This document shows positions 24,321 through 32,349 of a DNA stretch of 64,000 nt, piece by piece; positions within the stretch are counted from its first letter, which is position 1, and every line of letters begins with the position of its first letter. The stretch spans positions 3,720,001 to 3,784,000 of the forward strand of contig NZ_CP022464.2 of assembly GCF_002234575.2 (NCBI RefSeq), in the 5' to 3' direction. The position numbers were made by a program, and so were the translations under genes. This DNA comes from Enterocloster bolteae (GTDB taxonomy: Bacteria > Bacillota > Clostridia > Lachnospirales > Lachnospiraceae). The notes below the pieces were generated by a model. It ran no database searches. It was given only the letters and a program-made list of their open reading frames with translations, and was not told the DNA's origin.

Positions 24321-25808
24321 CTACAGGGTCACTCCCTGTTTAAAGATAGCCATATCATGGAATCCTGCTTCCTCTGACTTGACCTTCCTGCCGGATGCAA
24401 CAGCCAGGACGTAATTCAGCAGCTCCTTTGCCAGTTCTTCCTTTGTCATGTCCTCCACCATACGGCCTGCGTTAAAGTCTATCCAGTTGTCCTTATGGCC
24501 TGCCAGCCTGGAGTTGCTGGATATCTTGACCGTTGGGACCGGGGAGGCAAACGGGGTTCCTCTTCCCGTGGTAAAGAGCACCATATGGGCGCCGGATACA
24601 GCCAGGGCCGTGGAAGCCACCAGGTCATTGCCGGGAGCGCTTAACAGGTTCAGGCCCTTCACCTTCACCGGCTCGCCGTATTCCAGCACGCCCCTTACAA
24701 GAGCGCTTCCCGATTTCTGGGTACACCCTAAGGACTTGTCCTCCAGGGTGGAAATGCCGCCTTTTTTATTGCCTGGGGACGGGTTCTCGTAGATGGTCTG
24801 GTTGTGGCTGGTAAAATAGTTCTTGAAATGATTGATCAGGTCCACGGTCTTGTCAAACAGCTCCGGAGAGGCACAGCGGTTCATGAGAAGTGTCTCTGCC
24901 CCGAACATTTCAGGCACTTCCGTAAGGATGGTGGTTCCGCCCTTGCTCACCAGCAGATCGGAAAACGCGCCCACCACCGGATTGGCCGTGATGCCGGACA
25001 GTCCGTCGGATCCGCCGCACTTCATGCCGATGACCAGCTCGGCGGCATCTATCTTCTCCCTGGAAAATGCGCCTGCGTAAGCTGCCAGCTCCTTAAGAAG
25101 CCCCATGGCAGTTTCCATCTCATCCTCCACATCCTGGCACTGAAGGAACTTCACGCGATCCTCGTCGTACGCTCCGATATAGTCCATGAGCACGGGAATG
25201 TTGCTGTTCTCACACCCCAGTCCCAGCACCAGAACACCTCCCGCATTGGGGTGGCGGATCATATCTGCCAGCACCTTTCTGGTATTCTCCTGGTCATCAC
25301 CCATCTGGGAACATCCGTAAGGGTGGGGAAATGCAATCACGTCCTCCACATTTCCAACAGCCAGTGACTTTGCCTGGTTCTCAAGGGCCTTGGCAATGGA
25401 GTTGACACAGCCTACCGTGGGGATAATCCATATCTCGTTGCGGATTCCCGCCTTGCCGTCCGGCCTGCGGTATCCCTCAAAATACACATGCTCTGTAGGG
25501 GCCACATCGTTTTCCTGGGGAACATAGTCATAGGTAAGCACATCGCCAAGGGCAGTCCTCACATTGTGCACATGAACCCACGCCCCCGCCTCTATGTCCT
25601 CCTTTGCATATCCAATCCTGAAGCCGTACTTCACCACTTCCTCTGCGGCTTTTATGAACCTTAAGGCAAACTTGTGTCCCTGGGGTATGTCCTCTAAAAG
25701 GCTGACCTTTACGCCTGCCACATCCAGGGTCTCACCCTTTGCAAGGGGACGCAGCGCAACCGCCACATTGTCATTTTCATGAATTTTTACAATATCCTGC
25801 ATGGCCAT
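24321..25808 (-). CDS. uxaA: Altronate dehydratase
   Basis: 495 residues. N-terminal SAF domain (about 10-95, with the H-x-H pair in WVHVHN), then the UxaA large domain: GYRRPDGKAGIRNEIWIIPT, the Cys-containing VGCVNSIAK, HPYGCSQMGDD, GCENSNIP and KCGGSDGLSGITANP. These cysteines probably hold iron. It dehydrates D-altronate to 2-keto-3-deoxygluconate in galacturonate breakdown; the related galactarate/arabinarate dehydratases are excluded mainly by context. AGGAG precedes the ATG. Its promoter is divergent from and matched with the LacI-uxaC promoter. Confidence 0.92.
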   Translation of the reverse strand: MAMQDIVKIHENDNVAVALRPLAKGETLDVAGVKVSLLEDIPQGHKFALRFIKAAEEVVKYGFRIGYAKEDIEAGAWVHVHNVRTALGDVLTYDYVPQENDVAPTEHVYFEGYRRPDGKAGIRNEIWIIPTVGCVNSIAKALENQAKSLAVGNVEDVIAFPHPYGCSQMGDDQENTRKVLADMIRHPNAGGVLVLGLGCENSNIPVLMDYIGAYDEDRVKFLQCQDVEDEMETAMGLLKELAAYAGAFSREKIDAAELVIGMKCGGSDGLSGITANPVVGAFSDLLVSKGGTTILTEVPEMFGAETLLMNRCASPELFDKTVDLINHFKNYFTSHNQTIYENPSPGNKKGGISTLEDKSLGCTQKSGSALVRGVLEYGEPVKVKGLNLLSAPGNDLVASTALAVSGAHMVLFTTGRGTPFASPVPTVKISSNSRLAGHKDNWIDFNAGRMVEDMTKEELAKELLNYVLAVASGRKVKSEEAGFHDMAIFKQGVTL

Positions 25809-25879
25809 TCATTCTCCTATCATCTTGTTTTCTTTGATTTTGTGTGCCTGTTCCTTGTTTGCTGTTTCATGACTTATTT

Positions 25880-25895
25880 TTGTAAGTGCTTACAA
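25880..25895. promoter_or_regulatory. LacI-type operator at the uxaA transcription start
   Basis: TTGTAAGTGCTTACAA lies immediately downstream of the uxaA -10 box. It differs from the operator at 25983 by one central base plus the edge. Confidence 0.8.
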
Positions 25896-25897
25896 TT

Positions 25898-25926
25898 ATT
25901 CTACTCATTATCAGGTCAGAAGTCAA
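25898..25926 (-). promoter_or_regulatory. Promoter of uxaA
   Basis: Minus strand -35 TTGACT (25921-25926), 17-base spacer, -10 TAGAAT (25898-25903). Confidence 0.85.
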
Positions 25927-25944
25927 TAAAAAAATAGAAAAGTA

Positions 25945-25973
25945 TTGCATTACTTACTGGGAATATGTATAAT
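25945..25973 (+). promoter_or_regulatory. Promoter of the lacI-type regulator and uxaC
   Basis: -35 TTGCAT (25945-25950), 17-base spacer, -10 TATAAT (25968-25973), followed by the operator at 25983-25998. Confidence 0.88.
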
Positions 25974-25982
25974 ATACTTAGC

Positions 25983-25998
25983 TTGTAAGCGCTTACAG
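25983..25998. promoter_or_regulatory. LacI-type operator at the regulator/uxaC transcription start
   Basis: TTGTAAGCGCTTACAG contains the perfect 14-bp palindrome TGTAAGCGCTTACA with a central CG, as LacI-family operators have. The same sequence also satisfies the CcpA cre consensus, so catabolite repression is an alternative. Confidence 0.82.
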
Positions 25999-26014
25999 AA
26001 TGTGAGGTTAGTTT

Positions 26015-27016
26015 ATGAATATATATGATGTTTCTGAACATGCGGGGGTGTCCATCGCCACCGTATCCAGGGTACTTAACGGAAATCCCAATGTCAGTGA
26101 AAAGACCAGAGAAAAGGTCTTGAAAGTTATGGACGAGTTGGGTTATACTCCTAATGTGTTCGCCAGAGGCCTGGGGTTAAATACCATGAAAACCATCGGA
26201 ATCATGTGTTCCGATTCGTCCGATCCGTATCTGGCAGGCGCCATCTACTATCTGGAGCGTGGACTGCGCGCCCACGGCTATGACGCCATTCTCTGCTGCA
26301 CCGGCTATGACCTGGACGCCAAACAGAAGTATTTTGATTTGCTTCGTTCCAAACGGGTGGATGCCATCATACTGGCCGGTTCCAAGTTCGTGGAGATGCG
26401 TGCCAAGGATAATGCCTATATCATCGAGGCTGCTTCCGACCTTCCCATCATGCTGGTCAACGGCTTCCTGGAAGGCGAGAATATATACAGCACTGTCTGC
26501 GACGATCACGCGGCGGTGTACGGCGCCGCCAGCCAGCTGCTCTCCTCCGGACGCAGGCGCATCCTGTATGTATACACCAGCTATTCCTACAGCGGGGTCA
26601 ATAAGCTGGAAGGATACAAAGACGCCCTCAAGGCAAAGGGCATCACGCCATCCGACGAACTCATCCGCCAGTGTCCCAAGGACATAGAGGCTGCCAGGGA
26701 GCTGCTGCTGTCCCTTCACAGGGAAGGATTGGAATTTGACGCTGTCATCACCTCCGACGACTCACTGGCCGTGGGAGCTGTGAAGTATGCCCATATAGCG
26801 GATATCTCCATTCCCCGCGATCTGAGCATCATCGGCTATAACAATTCCCTGCTGGCCCGGTGTACGGACCCGGAGATTACATCCATTGACAGTAAGGTGG
26901 AAGCGCTCTGCACCACCACGATCAACACTCTAATGGGGGTTTTCAGCGGCGTGAATGTGCCCAGCAGGACCACAATCGCTTCTGATTTAATAAAAAGGAA
27001 AACCACAAATTTTTAA
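26015..27016 (+). CDS. LacI-family transcriptional regulator of hexuronate genes
   Basis: 333 residues. Residues 1-50 are the LacI helix-turn-helix and hinge (IYDVSEHAGVSIATVSRVLN, then VSEKTREKVLKVMDELGYTPN). Residues 60-330 are a periplasmic-binding-like effector domain (TIGIMCSDSSDPYLAGAIYY, VNGFLEGENIYSTVCDDH, ISIPRDLSIIGYNNS). It is 22 bases upstream of uxaC and divergent from uxaA, with two matching operators between, so it is very probably an autoregulated repressor induced by a hexuronate or its isomer. Confidence 0.92.
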   Translation: MNIYDVSEHAGVSIATVSRVLNGNPNVSEKTREKVLKVMDELGYTPNVFARGLGLNTMKTIGIMCSDSSDPYLAGAIYYLERGLRAHGYDAILCCTGYDLDAKQKYFDLLRSKRVDAIILAGSKFVEMRAKDNAYIIEAASDLPIMLVNGFLEGENIYSTVCDDHAAVYGAASQLLSSGRRRILYVYTSYSYSGVNKLEGYKDALKAKGITPSDELIRQCPKDIEAARELLLSLHREGLEFDAVITSDDSLAVGAVKYAHIADISIPRDLSIIGYNNSLLARCTDPEITSIDSKVEALCTTTINTLMGVFSGVNVPSRTTIASDLIKRKTTNF

Positions 27017-27038
27017 TTCTTAAGGAGGAATATCACAC

Positions 27039-28454
27039 ATGAAACAATTTATGGACAAGGATTTCTTATTATCAACTGATATGGCCAAGACGCTGTATCA
27101 TGATTTTGCAGAGAATATGCCGATACTTGACTATCACTGCCACATCAATCCTCAGGAAATCTATGAGGACCGCAAGTTTGACACCATCACACAGGTATGG
27201 CTGGGCGGCGACCATTACAAGTGGCGCCAGATGCGTTCCAACGGCGTGGACGAGAAGTATGTGACCGGCGACAGCACGGACAGGGAGAAGTTCCAGGCCT
27301 GGGCAGAGACCATGCCAAAGCTCATCGGCAACCCGCTGTACCACTGGAGCCACCTGGAGCTGAGAAAGTACTTCGGATACCAGGGCTATTTAAACGGCGA
27401 TACCGCCGAGGAGGTATGGAACCTGTGTAATATGAGGCTCCAGGAGGACTCCATGACGGTCCGCAACCTGATTAAACAGTCAGGCGTGACACTGATCTGC
27501 ACCACCGACGACCCGGTAGACTCCCTGGAATGGCATAAGAAGATTGCAGAGGACGACACCTTTGATGTACAGGTACTTCCGGCATGGAGACCGGACAAGG
27601 CCATGAACGTTGAAAAGCCAACCTTCGGCGCTTATATGGCTCAGCTTTCCCAGGTCAGCGGTGTACAGATTACGGATTTTGCATCCTTAAAGGAAGCGCT
27701 CAAAAAGCGTATGGCATTCTTCGCATCCATGGGATGCTGTGTATCCGACCATGCTCTGGAGTATGTAATGTATGCGCCTGCTGCTGACTCCGAGGTAGAT
27801 GCCATCCTTGCCAAGGGCTTAAAAGGCGAGGCGGTATCCAAGGAAGAGGAGCTGAAGTTCAAGACAGCCTTCATGCTGTTTGTGGCCCGGGAGTATAATG
27901 CCATGGGATGGATTATGCAGATTCACTACGGCTGCAAGAGGGACAACAACGGCTATATGTTCGAGAAGCTGGGGGCTGATACCGGATTTGACTGCATCAA
28001 TAACTATGCTCCAAGCGCGCAGATGGCTGACTTTTTAAATGCCCTGAGCACCAATAACGAGATTCCAAAGACCATCCTGTACTCCCTGAATCCAAATGAT
28101 AATGCTTCCATCGGAACCATCATCGGCTGTTTCCAGGAGAAGTTCCCCGGTAAGATCCAGCAGGGCTCCGCATGGTGGTTCAACGACCACAAGACCGGCA
28201 TGACCGAGCAGATGACATCCCTGGCCAACTTAGGATGCCTGGGCAACTTCATCGGCATGCTGACAGACTCCAGAAGCTTTCTGTCCTACACCAGACATGA
28301 GTACTTCCGCCGCATCCTCTGCAATCTGATTGGCGGCTGGGTAGAGAACGGCGAGTATCCGGCCGATATGAAGGCACTGGAGGAAATCGTAAAGGGTATC
28401 TGCTACAATAACTCTGTGAAATACTTTGGATTTAAGCTGGATGAAGTAAAGTAA
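27039..28454 (+). CDS. uxaC: Glucuronate/galacturonate isomerase (uronate isomerase)
   Basis: 471 residues, normal length. The metal-binding motif YHCHINPQEIYED near residue 32, WSHLELRKYFG, ICTTDDPVDSLEWH, LPAWRPDK, MGCCVSDHAL and QIHYGCKRDNN all match the amidohydrolase-superfamily uronate isomerase. It converts D-glucuronate to D-fructuronate and D-galacturonate to D-tagaturonate. AAGGAGG precedes the ATG. Co-transcribed with the LacI regulator and ended by a terminator. The next enzyme, a tagaturonate/fructuronate reductase, is not in the window. Confidence 0.95.
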   Translation: MKQFMDKDFLLSTDMAKTLYHDFAENMPILDYHCHINPQEIYEDRKFDTITQVWLGGDHYKWRQMRSNGVDEKYVTGDSTDREKFQAWAETMPKLIGNPLYHWSHLELRKYFGYQGYLNGDTAEEVWNLCNMRLQEDSMTVRNLIKQSGVTLICTTDDPVDSLEWHKKIAEDDTFDVQVLPAWRPDKAMNVEKPTFGAYMAQLSQVSGVQITDFASLKEALKKRMAFFASMGCCVSDHALEYVMYAPAADSEVDAILAKGLKGEAVSKEEELKFKTAFMLFVAREYNAMGWIMQIHYGCKRDNNGYMFEKLGADTGFDCINNYAPSAQMADFLNALSTNNEIPKTILYSLNPNDNASIGTIIGCFQEKFPGKIQQGSAWWFNDHKTGMTEQMTSLANLGCLGNFIGMLTDSRSFLSYTRHEYFRRILCNLIGGWVENGEYPADMKALEEIVKGICYNNSVKYFGFKLDEVK

Positions 28455-28465
28455 ACTGAAACAGC

Positions 28466-28502
28466 ACAAGGGGACTGCCTGATTGGGCAATCCCCTTTTT
28501 TG
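28466..28502 (+). terminator. Terminator after uxaC
   Basis: AAGGGGA / TCCCCTT outer stem with an inner TGCC/GGCA pairing, followed by TTTTT. Confidence 0.88.
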
Positions 28503-28527
28503 CTCTATACCTCTATTGTCCTCACGT

Positions 28528-29571
28528 TCACACCGGGGAGGCGGGTTTTCCCCTTCTCGCAAACTGCAGGAAGGCGGTTGCCAGCCCGCTTATGCACAGC
28601 ATTGCGTAAAAGCTGATTCCCCTGCTTAAAAGCATCACGGAAAAGCTCTGGCCTGCCCCTAAAAGGGTGCGGTACAGCACGAGAAAGCTTCCCTCTGAGG
28701 CTCCCACGGAACCGGGAAGGGGTACTGCGGTGACTGCCAGACTCAAAATGGCCTGAAGGGCCAGGAAATCTTTTGCCGATGCGGATATGCCCAGGGCACG
28801 GCAGGCCCAGTAAGGAACCAGATAGAGAGCAGTCAGCTGAACAGCACTATGGATGAAGATTCTCACCGCCGCCAGGGGATACTGCCTCAGATAGGCTCCT
28901 CCCCTGCTGTACTCATCAATCAGTCCCTCCACCTTCCGGATGGCGCGTTTCCTGTTTTTTATGATTCCGGCCCTGCTCAGTCCGCCTGCAATGCACAGCA
29001 TTATTTTCTCCGCCAAAAGGCCATGGAAGATGATTAGCAGGATAAGGCCGGAACAGAATCCATTTACCAGTACTCCGAAAACCAGGAGCAGCCGTATGAT
29101 TCTGCCCTGCCCCATGACAAAGGACAGATTGGCGCCCACCATAACGCACCCGTAAACCAGCACCGTCATCTGATACACCGCGGCTGTGGCCAGAAGGGAA
29201 AATGAACTGTGGGCTGCCCCAAAGCCGTCCCTGACCATATAATAAAGCTGCATGGGCTGCCCTCCCGTGGCGGAAGGAGTGATGGCGCTGAAATAAAAAT
29301 CCGTGAACGCATAGGAAAGAGAGCGCCAGTACGGTACCTTTTTGCCAAAGGTCCCCATCAAAAGCCTGATATTGGCCGCCTCGCAGTTAACGAACAGAAA
29401 CATGCAGGCAAACCCTGTGGCTACAAACCTGATATCCGCCCTCATAAAGGTACTGCCCAGGTTCTGGACGGAATGGCTGCCCAAAAGCATATGGAATGTG
29501 AACCAGGCCAGCAAAGCCACCAGGCAGAGCCTAATGGACATCTCCTTCCAGTTCATCTTTTTCTGTTTCAT
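28528..29571 (-). CDS. YbhN/AglD-type flippase-like membrane protein (lysylphosphatidylglycerol synthase TM family)
   Basis: 347 residues with about seven to eight hydrophobic helices. The family pattern is visible: NCEAANIRLLMG, SLSYAFTDFYFSAITPSATGGQP (the conserved A-T-G-G-Q segment), YQMTVLVYG, and near the C-terminus LSLAVTAVPLPGSVGASEGSFLVL (the P-x-P-G-x-x-G-x-x-E motif). Proteins of this family are thought to act on or move lipids or lipid-linked sugars; the substrate here is unknown. It converges with uxaC and has an AAGGGGG ribosome site. No lipid-synthesis neighbour helps. Confidence 0.85.
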   Translation of the reverse strand: MKQKKMNWKEMSIRLCLVALLAWFTFHMLLGSHSVQNLGSTFMRADIRFVATGFACMFLFVNCEAANIRLLMGTFGKKVPYWRSLSYAFTDFYFSAITPSATGGQPMQLYYMVRDGFGAAHSSFSLLATAAVYQMTVLVYGCVMVGANLSFVMGQGRIIRLLLVFGVLVNGFCSGLILLIIFHGLLAEKIMLCIAGGLSRAGIIKNRKRAIRKVEGLIDEYSRGGAYLRQYPLAAVRIFIHSAVQLTALYLVPYWACRALGISASAKDFLALQAILSLAVTAVPLPGSVGASEGSFLVLYRTLLGAGQSFSVMLLSRGISFYAMLCISGLATAFLQFARRGKPASPV

Positions 29572-29700
29572 CCCTTTCGCCCCCTTTCCCTGCCTTTTTT
29601 CTGTTTAAGCTGTGTCTATTATACCGTCCATTTCTTAAAAACTTATGATTATTTTCTGAATGTTTTTGTATTTTTTATCACGTTCTGATGATCAGAGATC

Positions 29701-29747
29701 AAAAAAAGCCGCCGCGCAATCAGGATTCGTCTCCTTTTGCGCAGCGG
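29701..29747 (-). terminator. Terminator of the 125-residue hypothetical gene
   Basis: Minus-strand 11-bp stem CCGCTGCGCAA / TTGCGCGGCGG (one G-U) followed by CTTTTTTT. Confidence 0.88.
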
Positions 29748-29778
29748 TCCTGCCGCTGTGGTCCAGACTGCCCATCCT

Positions 29779-30156
29779 CTATTTGAGGCGCACCACATGC
29801 TGGCAGTATATGTACATATTCTTGATTTTTTTGGCCTGCTGTCCGTCGTCTCCCAGCACGATGGGCTGTGTTCCCGTAGGGGTTATGTAGAGCTTAAAGG
29901 CGATGGCATCCTGCCCAATCTTCATGGACCTTACCGGCGCGTACTGAAAATTGCCCTGTTGGATTCCCAGATATTCATACATGCTGTGCTCCAAATCAGG
30001 ATTGGCGTACACCCGCACCACATCTGCTTCTCCTTTCATGTCGATGATTGCCCTGGCTTCCTCAAATTTGATGTTCGTAAAACGGTAATCCCCATTACCG
30101 ATGATATAGGCCAGCGTACCATTATCCAGTAACAGCAAAGGATCCATCTGTGCCAT
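29779..30156 (-). CDS. Conserved-looking hypothetical protein, 125 residues
   Basis: Soluble alpha/beta protein with no signal peptide and no family I recognise. Features: an N-terminal LLLLDNGTLAYIIGNGDYRF stretch, a helix FEEARAIIDM, V-V-R-V-Y-A-N-P-D-L-E, then IAFKLYITPTGTQPIVLGDD and a C-terminal basic segment. It is almost certainly a true gene: it has its own promoter (TTGACA-17-TATGAT), a strong AAGGGGG ribosome site and its own terminator. Monocistronic beside rnpB. Function unknown. Confidence 0.72.
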   Translation of the reverse strand: MAQMDPLLLLDNGTLAYIIGNGDYRFTNIKFEEARAIIDMKGEADVVRVYANPDLEHSMYEYLGIQQGNFQYAPVRSMKIGQDAIAFKLYITPTGTQPIVLGDDGQQAKKIKNMYIYCQHVVRLK

Positions 30157-30202
30157 GTAAATACCCCCTTTTCAAAAATCATTCTTAATATGTTTCACCT
30201 TA

Positions 30203-30231
30203 ATCATAAAGCCTGCTGAGAGGAATGTCAA
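30203..30231 (-). promoter_or_regulatory. Promoter of the 125-residue hypothetical gene
   Basis: Minus strand -35 TTGACA (30226-30231), 17-base spacer, -10 TATGAT (30203-30208). Confidence 0.8.
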
Positions 30232-30360
30232 TATAATCAGAAAATTATCAATATTGTTTGTCAATTAACTATCAATTTAAGTGTTTTTCCGAATACTATT
30301 TCTCCCGGAAACTGCCTCCGCCGCTTTCCGGTACAGTCCGGCCCATGGGCACCCGAAACG

Positions 30361-30393
30361 CAAAAAAGATTACAGGATTCATCCCATAATCTT
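30361..30393 (-). terminator. Terminator of rnpB
   Basis: Minus-strand stem AGATTATGGGA / TCCTGTAATCT (two G-U pairs), 4-base loop, TTTTTT run. Confidence 0.8.
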
Positions 30394-30423
30394 CTCTTTC
30401 CTTATATCATATCAAAAAATGTA

Positions 30424-30781
30424 TGTGAGCAGGACGATAAGCCGGGTTATGTCGTTGAATGGCCATCTATCTAGGACTGCCGTCGCCGGCAGCCTCAAGC
30501 AACCTACCCGGAAGCTGACGGGCAGCCATATGCTTCCTGTTCGGTCTTGCTTCGAGTGGGGTTTACATGTGCCCCGCCTGTTACCAGACGGGCGGTAGTC
30601 TCTTACACTGCCCTTCCACCCTTACCTTTAAGGCCGCAGCCAAAAAGGCGGTACATTTCTGTTGCACTGTCCCTGGAGTCGCCTCCGCCAGACGTTATCT
30701 GGCACCCTGCCCTGTGAAGCCCGGACTTTCCTCTCCCGCGGCCTTGCGGTATCGCGGCAGCGGCCACCTGTCCTACTCACA
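30424..30781 (-). ncRNA. rnpB: RNase P RNA (bacterial type)
   Basis: About 358 bases. The 5' end GTGAGTAGGAC pairs with the 3' end GTCCTGCTCAC to form helix P1. The conserved core GAGAGGAAAGTCCGGGCT lies near the 5' end, and the 3' part has the ACCCGGCTTAT segment of P4 and CR-V. It is the catalytic RNA that matures tRNA 5' ends. No protein is encoded here although several chance frames cross it. Exact ends are estimated from P1. Confidence 0.96.
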
Positions 30782-30790
30782 ACGTGTATT

Positions 30791-30819
30791 AGTCTATCAC
30801 AGAATCATGGGTTTGTCCA
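30791..30819 (-). promoter_or_regulatory. Promoter of rnpB
   Basis: Minus strand -35 TGGACA (30814-30819), 17-base spacer, -10 TAGACT (30791-30796), placing the start about 10 bases before helix P1. Confidence 0.8.
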
Positions 30820-30822
30820 GAG

Positions 30823-30876
30823 AAACCATGTTGCTTTTCCCTACACCTTTCCCTGCAAACCATGTTGCTTTTCCCT
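30823..30876. repeat. 20-bp perfect direct repeat, 34-bp period
   Basis: AAACCATGTTGCTTTTCCCT occurs at 30823-30842 and 30857-30876. One copy encodes the last residues of the response regulator; the other begins just past its stop and abuts the rnpB promoter. Confidence 0.92.
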
Positions 30877-32349
30877 GTATTCCGACGGCGGACAGCCTGT
30901 GTATTTCTTAAAGGCAGTGCTGAAATAAGGAATGTTGCTGTAACCGGTCATCATGGCAATCTCGTAAATCTTACGGTTGGGATCGCGCATCAGATCCTTC
31001 GCCTTTTCCATGCGCAGCTTCAGAAGATAATCGGTAAAGGTCACCCCGGTCTCACTCTTAAAGGATGTGCTGAACCTGGCACTGCTGAGTCCCGCGGCAA
31101 CAGCCGTGTCCTCCATGGACAGGTCAGGGCTGCTGTAATTTTCCTCCATATAGGCAAGTGCCTTCACCACCGGCCTGGAATAAACGCCGGATTTCTGGCT
31201 GCCCACATACTCGCAGATACGCTTCAGGTTTTCCCCCAGCACGCCGATGGCCTTTCCAATGGTCTCGCATCCAATCAGCTTCTTATATTCTTCCACCGGA
31301 TTCTCAAACACCAGATCCGCACATATTCCCGCATCTCCCAGCTCCTTAAGGACCGTGCTGTAAAGGCTGCCGACCATGAACTGCATATAGATATAAGAAT
31401 CCATCCCTGCCTGCTTAAGCAGCTTCTCCAGCTCTCCCATACGCTTTTTGAGAAGCTGGACATTGCCGCTTTTCACCGGGGTGATAAGGTCGATATCCAG
31501 AATGGGAGACGGATCGCTCTCCTTTTCATCCCCCTTGATATCCTGGAAACGCAGATTCTGGTTGTCGCCTCTGATGTATTTTAATTTAAGGGCCTCATGT
31601 GCCTCCTGATAACACTGGTCCAGCAGCCGGATGCCCCACTGCACATTGCTCTGCGCGCAGGTCAGGCTCATCCCCTGTTCTGAGAACAACTGCCTGGTAT
31701 GGCTTAAAAAAAGGCTTGCGCGCATTTCCACTGTCATCCTGGTGGGCGCAATGACTGCAATCTCACAGAGGTTCTCCCTCTGCACCAGCACATAGGCCCC
31801 CTGTTCCCTCATATGGCCGGCGGCATCCGCCATGAGCCAGCCGCTGTCCGCGGATTCAAAGATAAGGACCATACAGTAGTCATGCTCCATCTCCGTTATC
31901 AGGCCGCTGTCGTTTACCTCATACATGAGAAGCTTGCGCAGCAAATCCTCCCTGTCCTCAAAGGAGTCCTTTCTGGCCTCGTCGAACCGCCTGACGCAGT
32001 CTGAAGCCAGATAGGTCAGCTCATCCATGTTAATGGGTTTGGTGAGATAATCCTGAACCCCCAGCTTAAGGGCCCTTCTGGCATATTCAAAATCATCATA
32101 ACCGCTGAACACAATGGCCATAAGCCCCGGATTCAGCTTCTTTCCCTCCTCTATGAGCTGCAGTCCATCCACATGGGGCATACGGATGTCTGTCATGAGA
32201 AGCTCCGGCCGCTGTTCCTTTAAGAGCGTCAGGCCTTCCTTTCCGTTTCCGGCTGTTCCCACCAGCTCTATGCCCAGGGATACCCAGTCAATGACGCTGC
32301 ACAGCCCCTTTAAAATTATCTCATCGTCATCACAGATAATCGCTCTCAT
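30841..32349 (-). CDS. YesN-type response regulator with AraC DNA-binding domain
   Basis: 502 residues. N-terminal receiver domain (1-120) with acidic pocket DDD near residue 8, phosphoacceptor Asp in LLMTDIRMPHVDG, and K in YLTKPIN. A long middle region (about 130-390) has the usual YesN helical linker. The C-terminus (about 400-500) holds two AraC helix-turn-helix units (DTAVAAGLSSARFSTSFKSE and EIAMMTGYSNIPYFSTAFKKYTG). It is the transcriptional output of the kinase gene just upstream, with a 20-base overlap. The targets are probably transporter or uronate genes nearby, by inference. Confidence 0.93.
   Translation of the reverse strand: MRAIICDDDEIILKGLCSVIDWVSLGIELVGTAGNGKEGLTLLKEQRPELLMTDIRMPHVDGLQLIEEGKKLNPGLMAIVFSGYDDFEYARRALKLGVQDYLTKPINMDELTYLASDCVRRFDEARKDSFEDREDLLRKLLMYEVNDSGLITEMEHDYCMVLIFESADSGWLMADAAGHMREQGAYVLVQRENLCEIAVIAPTRMTVEMRASLFLSHTRQLFSEQGMSLTCAQSNVQWGIRLLDQCYQEAHEALKLKYIRGDNQNLRFQDIKGDEKESDPSPILDIDLITPVKSGNVQLLKKRMGELEKLLKQAGMDSYIYMQFMVGSLYSTVLKELGDAGICADLVFENPVEEYKKLIGCETIGKAIGVLGENLKRICEYVGSQKSGVYSRPVVKALAYMEENYSSPDLSMEDTAVAAGLSSARFSTSFKSETGVTFTDYLLKLRMEKAKDLMRDPNRKIYEIAMMTGYSNIPYFSTAFKKYTGCPPSEYREKQHGLQGKV

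Noticed and set aside
25983..25998. Pure CcpA cre site reading of the palindrome
   Set aside because: It fits cre, but a near-identical site at the opposite start and the adjacent LacI gene make the local regulator the simpler primary binder; kept only as an alternative.
30567..30928. Several plus-strand frames across rnpB
   Set aside because: They cross the RNase P RNA, whose helix P1 and core motifs explain the sequence.
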